The notes under the pieces are model-generated. The model did not search any database. It saw nothing but the letters and a program-made list of their open reading frames with translations, and was not told where the DNA came from. The translations under genes were made by a program, and so were the position numbers. From Lachnospiraceae bacterium UBA7027 (GTDB lineage Bacteria > Bacillota > Clostridia > Lachnospirales > Lachnospiraceae), in NCBI GenBank assembly GCA_002494135.1, contig DLBG01000029.1, positions 1 to 15,259 on the forward strand: DNA of 15,259 nucleotides, written 5' to 3'. Below are positions 1-4,851 of the stretch, one piece after another. Each line of letters starts with the position of its first letter. Position 1 is the stretch's first letter.

Positions 1-270
1 GATGATATATTTTACCTTGTTGGTTTGAAGATGACCGATCATGTGCCAGCGGATATCGGAAGGAAGCTTCTCATACTTATCCATGATTTCCTGCACGTAA
101 TTCTCGCCGAAATCACGGCATCCGGCATCATATACCGACTGAATCATTTCCACGGGTTTTGTCTTGCTTACCGCAACCAAAACGGCATCTTCCGGTTTCC
201 TGCCGCAGGATACCAGAATCCTTTCCATATTCTTTTTCACATTTAAATAATTCGCCGCTGTATCTGCCAT
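1..270 (-). CDS. YggS/YlmE family PLP-binding homeostasis protein, N-terminal 90 residues (3' end off window)
   Basis: The first 90 codons read on the minus strand from ATG at 268-270 and run off the left edge. The product belongs to the YggS/PROSC (PLPBP) family, single-domain fold-type III proteins that bind pyridoxal phosphate and control vitamin B6 and amino-acid pools without a known catalytic activity. Visible signatures are LVAVSKTKP around residues 31-39, where K36 is the expected PLP lysine, DFGENYVQE at 53-61, and WHMIGHLQTNKVK at 75-87. An SD-like GGCAGG lies upstream of the ATG. The gene follows the HlyD-like gene by 35 bp and is probably co-transcribed with it. In Firmicutes this gene (ylmE) usually lies just before sepF in the division cluster, which would be beyond the window. 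Family assignment is firm; the context statement is inference. Confidence 0.95.
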   Translation of the reverse strand, partial: MADTAANYLNVKKNMERILVSCGRKPEDAVLVAVSKTKPVEMIQSVYDAGCRDFGENYVQEIMDKYEKLPSDIRWHMIGHLQTNKVKYII

Positions 271-305
271 CTTTTTCCTGCCCCAGTCCCGCATTCCGGG
301 ATTTT

Positions 306-1727
306 TTATTTTGCCATCTTCTGATATACCATGTCGTCGTCCTTTACGCTCGATGCATTCAGCACGATGTAATCATATGCACGCAGACCGTAATTGGAGT
401 TCGGCGTAACAATGGAATATTCCTCATTTTGATAAGCAATCGTAATCTGACGGAAATCCGCATATCCCTTGTTGATGTTATAAACACCGATCAGGGTGCC
501 CTTCCTGCTTGCCGCGAAGGTCTCGGAACTGTCTGTTTTTACAAGCACTGTACCGAGTTCAATCTCCGGCGCGTCGATGTAATAATAGCCGTCTTTCTTT
601 TCGTATACTTCAAGATCGTAATACTTGGTCAGAAGCTGACCTTTGTCGTTATAGGTCTGGATTCCGAACGTTGCCGTATCGGAATTCTCATCGAGCACCG
701 TACCGAATTCTTCGGGAATTAAGAAGAATTCCTTCTCCACGATTGCGGTATTCGGAATCTTAAGACCGGTCTTTTCTTCGGTCATGATTTCAATATTGAT
801 AAAGCGGTCCGTTGCAAATGTGGACACATAGGAACGGAACGACAGAATTACAAAGGTTCCTTCCCCGTGCTTTACAACATCCGTCGACGCATAGCAGGTA
901 TTCTGCGTTTTTAAGAATTTTACATTGACGGTTCCCTGCTCTTTCAATGCCTGAGCGGTCTGTTCGTCGGTCTGGATGATGACGTCCCAGTTCTCGCTTC
1001 CGATGATTTTATAAACCGGATCACCCGCAGCCACCAGCTCGTTGTTGACGAACTGTTTCTTCTCGTAATGCTCCTTCTTAAAATCATCCACGGTAATGTC
1101 CTGGGAAAGCGTATTCTCATAACCGTCCGTCGAGAATACCACATATCCGGCCTTCGGAGCATTGTTCATCTGCACCGAATTGCCGATTCTTCCCGTGTTG
1201 ATGTAATCGATGGAATTTAAAACATTCAGATTCGAAAGTTTTAACGTCGTACCCTGCAGATTGTATTTAAAATCATAGACCGGGTAGAACTTTCTGTTGT
1301 TAAAATCTTTTGCGAACGTTACGATTTCGTCGCGGATCTGATGAAAATCTTCGTCCGACATGCTGTTTGCGCCGTCTCCGGCAGTTTTTAAAAGCTCTGC
1401 CAGTTCCCCGCTTCCGTCCACGGAATAGACCAAATCGCCGCAGGCCATTTTCTCGCCTTCACGGGCATAATAATTGACATATCCTGCATTCGGGGAATTG
1501 ATGACTTCCTCGTTTCGGATGATTAATCCTTCGTAAGTTGCGGGAGACGTTAACGAGCCGATTTTTACCTCATAACCGGCCACGGGATTCGAACGCAGAT
1601 AAGCAACGAGGCAATACAGAATATATGCCCCGATGACGACGAAAATCACCATGCCGATATTGAAATTTAACGGCTTGTGATATTTCTTTCTCTTCACCTG
1701 TTGTTCGTTACCGTTTTGTTCAGCCAT
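306..1727 (-). CDS. HlyD-like membrane-anchored periplasmic-adaptor-type protein, role unknown
   Basis: A 473-residue protein with a short basic cytoplasmic tail (KRKK at 12-15), one membrane segment at about residues 24-44, and a large extracytoplasmic part. Two lipoyl/barrel-sandwich half motifs are visible, at about 79-104 (AGYVNYYAREGEKMACGDLVY) and about 192-241 (AGYVVFSTDGYEN, then GDPVYKI), separated by a short helical stretch, followed by a beta-barrel-like region at about 247-331 ending in LKIPNTAIV. This layout matches HlyD/membrane-fusion adaptors, but no ABC or MFS transporter is adjacent. Homologues are known beside yggS/sepF in clostridial genomes, so a role near the division machinery is possible but unproven. 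No good SD precedes the ATG: the nearest AGGAAA lies 18 nt upstream. The next Met (M26) is inside the membrane segment and also lacks an SD, so M1 is kept. A strong terminator ends only about 30 bp upstream. Confidence 0.8.
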   Translation of the reverse strand: MAEQNGNEQQVKRKKYHKPLNFNIGMVIFVVIGAYILYCLVAYLRSNPVAGYEVKIGSLTSPATYEGLIIRNEEVINSPNAGYVNYYAREGEKMACGDLVYSVDGSGELAELLKTAGDGANSMSDEDFHQIRDEIVTFAKDFNNRKFYPVYDFKYNLQGTTLKLSNLNVLNSIDYINTGRIGNSVQMNNAPKAGYVVFSTDGYENTLSQDITVDDFKKEHYEKKQFVNNELVAAGDPVYKIIGSENWDVIIQTDEQTAQALKEQGTVNVKFLKTQNTCYASTDVVKHGEGTFVILSFRSYVSTFATDRFINIEIMTEEKTGLKIPNTAIVEKEFFLIPEEFGTVLDENSDTATFGIQTYNDKGQLLTKYYDLEVYEKKDGYYYIDAPEIELGTVLVKTDSSETFAASRKGTLIGVYNINKGYADFRQITIAYQNEEYSIVTPNSNYGLRAYDYIVLNASSVKDDDMVYQKMAK

Positions 1728-1756
1728 TTTATACGTAAAAAATTATTTCCTGTTTC

Positions 1757-1790
1757 AAAAAAGAAGCCTCAGAAGCGATTTCTGAGGCTC
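1757..1790 (-). terminator. Rho-independent terminator after the P-loop gene
   Basis: A perfect 10-bp stem, AGCCTCAGAA at 1765-1774 paired with TTCTGAGGCT at 1780-1789, encloses a 5-nt loop. Read on the minus strand it is followed by TCTTTTTT (1764-1757). It begins about 18 bp after the stop codon of the 139-residue P-loop gene and separates that gene from the HlyD-like gene. The T tract is on the minus-strand side only, so it acts in the direction of the genes. Confidence 0.9.
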
Positions 1791-1808
1791 TTGGTGCCAA
1801 AGGTTTCT

Positions 1809-2228
1809 TTACAGAGCGATCAAAACCTTGTCTTCCAAGGAAGCGGGAATGTCGCCGTCGGAAGTGGAAACGGAAATATAAATGTCCACACCGAATTTGT
1901 CACTTAAAAGTTCAAGTTCCTTCACTACGCCTTCGATTTCGGAAATGCTGATGTTGGCAAGTTTCAGGAAATTATCAAAATACATCTGCTGCAGATCGTG
2001 ATCCTGAGAAATAATACCGGAAAGGAATCCAAGGAATTTATCCGAAGTATCAAGCATGTACTCGGAAGCATTGATTAAACGAATTTTGTTGTTTAATTCA
2101 TACATATGCTTTGTTGTGGTATCGATATATACCACGTTACCCAAGACTGTCTTAACTTCTTCGTTCACCTTCTCCAAAAGTACTTTGGATTTACCTTTTC
2201 CGTTCTTTCCTGTAATCATACGAATCAT
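1809..2228 (-). CDS. Small P-loop (Walker A) protein of unknown function
   Basis: A 139-residue protein starting MIRMITGKNGKGKSK. G7-K-N-G-K-G-K13-S14 is a textbook Walker A motif directly after a short hydrophobic beta strand, so it very probably binds ATP or GTP. Later strands can be guessed at NVVYID (31-36), IRLIN (49-53) and VDIYISVS (114-121), the last lying where a Walker B or sensor strand might be, but no acidic Walker B Asp/Glu follows it. At this length it is much shorter than normal RecA/AAA/PilT ATPases. Proteins of this kind have sometimes been labelled 'PilT-like' or 'ATP-binding', which I would not rely on. The start is secure: GGAGGGGA at 2236-2243 lies 7 nt before the ATG. 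It has its own promoter and its own terminator, so it forms a monocistronic unit. Reality of the gene is firm; function is unknown. Confidence 0.85.
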   Translation of the reverse strand: MIRMITGKNGKGKSKVLLEKVNEEVKTVLGNVVYIDTTTKHMYELNNKIRLINASEYMLDTSDKFLGFLSGIISQDHDLQQMYFDNFLKLANISISEIEGVVKELELLSDKFGVDIYISVSTSDGDIPASLEDKVLIAL

Positions 2229-2235
2229 ATTGCAA

Positions 2236-2264
2236 TCCCCTCCGATCAGTTATTTCAGTTATTT
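2236..2264 (-). promoter_or_regulatory. Strong SD preceded by a tandem 9-mer in the P-loop gene leader
   Basis: The leader of the P-loop gene contains a perfect head-to-tail duplication of AAATAACTG (minus strand; 2247-2264). A strong GGAGGGGA Shine-Dalgarno follows within 3 nt (2236-2243), 7 nt from the ATG. The SD fixes the start. The meaning of the duplication is unknown; it may be chance. Confidence 0.7.
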
Positions 2265-2301
2265 GTAAAACACCCCATAAAGCATTTTCAAATACTCTTA
2301 A

Positions 2302-2330
2302 ATTATAATGGAAACCGCCCAAAAAGACAA
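2302..2330 (-). promoter_or_regulatory. Sigma-A type promoter of the P-loop gene
   Basis: On the minus strand, TTGTCT (2325-2330) and a perfect TATAAT (2302-2307) are separated by exactly 17 bp. The predicted start point is near 2295, giving a leader of roughly 67 nt before the ATG at 2228. The promoter sits between the end of the dacA-like gene and the P-loop gene, so the latter can be expressed independently of the mre operon. Confidence 0.8.
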
Positions 2331-2361
2331 CCGAATTCACTAAATTTTAAGCACTGTTTGT

Positions 2362-3336
2362 TTACCTGAGTGCAAGCAGCGAAACCGTGTCTTTATAGAC
2401 CGTTTCCCGGTCCGGCGCATTCATAACCACGGAAATATAATAGTGATTGTTTGAATCCTTCGCATAAATCATAAGACAGCTTCCCGCGGCGTTCGTTGTA
2501 CCGGTTTTTCCGCCCAAAACCATGATGTCGGACGGTGTTTCGTAAGTTCCTTTAAAGAACAGATTCGTCGAGTCGGAGGAGAAATCCTTTAAGTTCCCCG
2601 CCGCATCCGAATACTGTGTCGTATAGGCAACCTGGTTGATGATTGCCTTAAAGGTGTCATTTTTCAGCGCCTCGTTGAAAATCAGATACATATCATACGG
2701 CGTCGTTTTATGTTCTTCGTCGGTCAGACCGTGCGGGTTTGTAAAATGAGTTCCCGTCGCACCGATACGTTGTGCCTCCATATTCATCAGATTGACAAAA
2801 TCTCCGATGCTGCCGCCCACGTGTTCCGCCACGGTCAGAGCGGCGTCGTTTGCGGAGCAGACCATCATGATGTTAATTGCCTGTTCAAGACTCATGATAT
2901 CGCCGACCTTAAAGCCCGCCGTCTGTGCACCGGACTCTTTTACCATGGCATTCTCGGTCACCACCACCGTATCGCTTAAATTGCCGTATTTTAACGCAAC
3001 AAGTGCGGTCATAACCTTGGTTAAGGACGCCGGGTTCATGGTCTGATACAGATTCTTGCCGTAAATGACTTCCTGCCCGGTAATATCAAAAAAACCGCCC
3101 GCTTCCGCAAGAATATAGGAATCGGACTGTTTGTATTCCCCGTAGTCCACACAAATAGATTCGGTATATCCCGAAAGCGTAGCATTCACTTCCGCGACAT
3201 TTACCATCGTGTAGGAGCCGGAGGCCATATTGCGGTTAAAAACAAAGGAATATTGTTCGGACATGCATCCGGTAAAAAGCAAAAGGATACAGCCGAGTGA
3301 AGTTAGAAAAAGAAAGGCTTTATTTGTACATTTCAC
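2362..3336 (-). CDS. Lipoprotein D-alanyl-D-alanine carboxypeptidase (peptidase S11, low-molecular-weight PBP)
   Basis: This serine DD-carboxypeptidase (DacA/DacF type) would remove the terminal D-Ala from peptidoglycan pentapeptides outside the membrane. All three active-site motifs are present: S104-L-T-K107, S161-A-N163 and K277-T-G279. The N-terminus is a lipoprotein signal (hydrophobic run then LLFTGC, C24 the lipidation site), so the enzyme is probably anchored by lipid. At 324 residues it ends soon after the catalytic domain and lacks the C-terminal beta domain and amphipathic helix that anchor classical PBP5. Translation starts at GTG (3334-3336), overlapping the end of mgsA by 17 bp; GGGGAG lies about 12 nt upstream, and the signal peptide begins at this codon. 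It is the last gene of the mreB operon. No convincing terminator follows. Confidence 0.93.
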   Translation of the reverse strand: MKCTNKAFLFLTSLGCILLLFTGCMSEQYSFVFNRNMASGSYTMVNVAEVNATLSGYTESICVDYGEYKQSDSYILAEAGGFFDITGQEVIYGKNLYQTMNPASLTKVMTALVALKYGNLSDTVVVTENAMVKESGAQTAGFKVGDIMSLEQAINIMMVCSANDAALTVAEHVGGSIGDFVNLMNMEAQRIGATGTHFTNPHGLTDEEHKTTPYDMYLIFNEALKNDTFKAIINQVAYTTQYSDAAGNLKDFSSDSTNLFFKGTYETPSDIMVLGGKTGTTNAAGSCLMIYAKDSNNHYYISVVMNAPDRETVYKDTVSLLALR

Positions 3337-3715
3337 GCCACTCTAAATCTCCCCTGTCCAAAGACTTAATCAATAATTCCGCGCTCGCCAAATTGGTGGC
3401 GATGGGAATGTTATGAATATCGCAAAGGCGAACCACATTGCTGATTTCGGGTTCGTGAGCCTTCGCGGTCAAAGGGTCTCTCAAAAAGATAACAAGGTCA
3501 ATCTGATTATGCTCAATCTGCGCACCGATCTGCTGTTCTCCGCCCAAATGTCCCGCAAGATATTTATGTACGTTCAAATTGGTGACTTCTTCAATCAGAC
3601 GCCCCGTTGTTCCGGTTGCATACAGTTCGTTTTTGCACAGAATCCCCCTGTATGCGATACAAAAATTCTGCATCAGTTTCTTCTTTGCGTCATGCGCAAT
3701 TAATGCAATGTTCAT
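3320..3715 (-). CDS. mgsA: Methylglyoxal synthase
   Basis: MgsA converts dihydroxyacetone phosphate to methylglyoxal and phosphate in the cytoplasm, a bypass that relieves phosphorylated-sugar stress. The 131-residue protein shows the family landmarks IALIAHD (3-9), LYATGTTG (31-38), GGEQQIGA (58-65), FLRDPL (77-82), HEPE (87-90) and NIPIATNLASAE (102-113). Compared with the E. coli enzyme, H19 is H8, D91 is D80 and H98 is H87, but catalytic D71 is E60 and D101 is E90. The ATG at 3713-3715 is chosen because GGGGTGGGG (3723-3731) stands 7 nt upstream; a longer reading from TTG at 3731-3733 would start inside that SD. It lies 23 bp after rodA and overlaps the carboxypeptidase start, so it is co-transcribed with the wall genes. 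Presence of mgsA beside rodA is also known in Clostridium. Confidence 0.93.
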   Translation of the reverse strand: MNIALIAHDAKKKLMQNFCIAYRGILCKNELYATGTTGRLIEEVTNLNVHKYLAGHLGGEQQIGAQIEHNQIDLVIFLRDPLTAKAHEPEISNVVRLCDIHNIPIATNLASAELLIKSLDRGDLEWREMYK

Positions 3716-3722
3716 TTTGCTA

Positions 3723-3731
3723 CCCCACCCC
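3723..3731 (-). promoter_or_regulatory. Shine-Dalgarno that fixes the mgsA start
   Basis: GGGGTGGGG on the minus strand lies 7 nt before ATG 3715. It overlaps the in-frame TTG at 3731-3733, which argues against the six-residue longer reading. Confidence 0.75.
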
Positions 3732-3738
3732 AATAGGT

Positions 3739-4851
3739 TTAATTATTATAATTATTCCTGCGCTGCAGTCCCACGTTTAATACGAACCCCATTCCGATAA
3801 ACAGGCTGACCAGCGAAGTTAAACCTGCCGATACAAAAGGAAGCGGCAAGCCGGTGTTCGGAAGAAGTCCCGTCGCAACGGCGATATTTACCATTCCCTG
3901 CAGGCTGACCAGAGCACCCATGCCCGCGGCTATGACGCGCCCCGATATTTCTTTCGATCTGTGAGCGATGATAAAACACTCAACGGCAATTCCCAAAAGC
4001 AAAGCAACCAAAAGTGCGGATCCGACGAAGCCGAGTTCCTCTCCGACAATCGTAAAGATAAAGTCCGATTCCGGTTTGGAAATAAAATTGGCATTCTTCA
4101 CCGAATTGACGACGTTATTGTTTAAGCCTTTTCCGGTCAGTTCCCCGGAACCGATGGCCATAACGGAATTCAGCTGCTGAAATGCTTCGTCCATTTCGTA
4201 CTGCTCCGGATGCAGCCAGGCAAGAATTCTTGTCTGCTGATAAGGGTCCAGAAGCTTTTGATTGGGCTGAAGAATATAGATAAAGGCCAAAACCGCTGCC
4301 GGAATAACGACCCCGAGATATCCCAGCACATATTTGTAAGGGATTTCAGCCACAAACAGGATGACATTCATGACAAGAAAAACCGTAATTGTTGTCGATA
4401 AGTCAGGCTGTTTGTAAATCAGGAAAAGAGGCGGAATCATAAGGCCTATGGCCAGTAAAATGATCCGTATGTCCTTCATTTTTTCCCTAAATACCATTAT
4501 AAACTGTGCATAGAACAGAATCAACATTATTTTTGCCATTTCCGAGGGCTGAATCGTTGTAATTCCGATGTTCAGCCAGCGCTTGGCACCATAGTGCGAT
4601 TCGCCGAAAAACCGTACCAACAAAAGCAAAACGATATTGCTTCCGTAGATGATCCACCACAGTTTCAGAATCTTGGTGTAATCGATAAACGAAATCACAA
4701 TCATCAGTCCGAAACCGAGCAGAAAACCGTAAAACTGTTTCGGCTGCAAATCCTTGTCCGCACTGCCGACGGCAAGAATACCGATCACGGAAATACCGAT
4801 GAGCATCAGGACAAGTCTGAAATTATAATCCCTGAACTTATATTTCTTCAT
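3739..4851 (-). CDS. rodA: RodA, SEDS peptidoglycan glycosyltransferase of the elongasome
   Basis: RodA polymerises lipid II into glycan strands during lateral wall growth, in complex with PBP2. The 370-residue polytopic membrane protein has SEDS-family landmarks: GAKRWL (88-93), QPSEMAKI (101-108), QPDLST (148-153), and ESDFIFTIVGEELGF (261-275), where D263 corresponds to the essential catalytic Asp of SEDS enzymes. The C-terminal motif reads LPLPFVSAGLTSL, versus the more usual PLPFVSYGGSSL, and QPDLST replaces QPDLGT, so it is a slightly divergent member. Its ATG overlaps the PBP2 stop codon by one base (TGATG), which suggests translational coupling and a fixed ratio of the two partners. 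FtsW is the alternative paralogue, but the operon position next to mreBCD and mrdA supports RodA. Confidence 0.93.
   Translation of the reverse strand: MKKYKFRDYNFRLVLMLIGISVIGILAVGSADKDLQPKQFYGFLLGFGLMIVISFIDYTKILKLWWIIYGSNIVLLLLVRFFGESHYGAKRWLNIGITTIQPSEMAKIMLILFYAQFIMVFREKMKDIRIILLAIGLMIPPLFLIYKQPDLSTTITVFLVMNVILFVAEIPYKYVLGYLGVVIPAAVLAFIYILQPNQKLLDPYQQTRILAWLHPEQYEMDEAFQQLNSVMAIGSGELTGKGLNNNVVNSVKNANFISKPESDFIFTIVGEELGFVGSALLVALLLGIAVECFIIAHRSKEISGRVIAAGMGALVSLQGMVNIAVATGLLPNTGLPLPFVSAGLTSLVSLFIGMGFVLNVGLQRRNNYNN

Noticed and set aside
159..722. 187-residue open frame on the plus strand
   Set aside because: Lies entirely antisense to the well-supported HlyD-like gene, with no recognisable domain and no promoter seen; a shadow frame.
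2351..2373. GCACT/AGTGC hairpin followed by an AT-rich run after the carboxypeptidase gene, as a terminator
   Set aside because: Only 5 bp of stem with a 13-nt loop overlapping the coding end, and no clean T tract.
3716..3733. Longer mgsA reading from TTG at 3731-3733
   Set aside because: The TTG sits inside the SD of the downstream ATG, and the extra residues are not part of the family.
3741..3755. TATAAT at the 3' end of rodA as a promoter for mgsA
   Set aside because: It encodes the Asn/Tyr tail of RodA, and no -35-like hexamer lies at the right distance.
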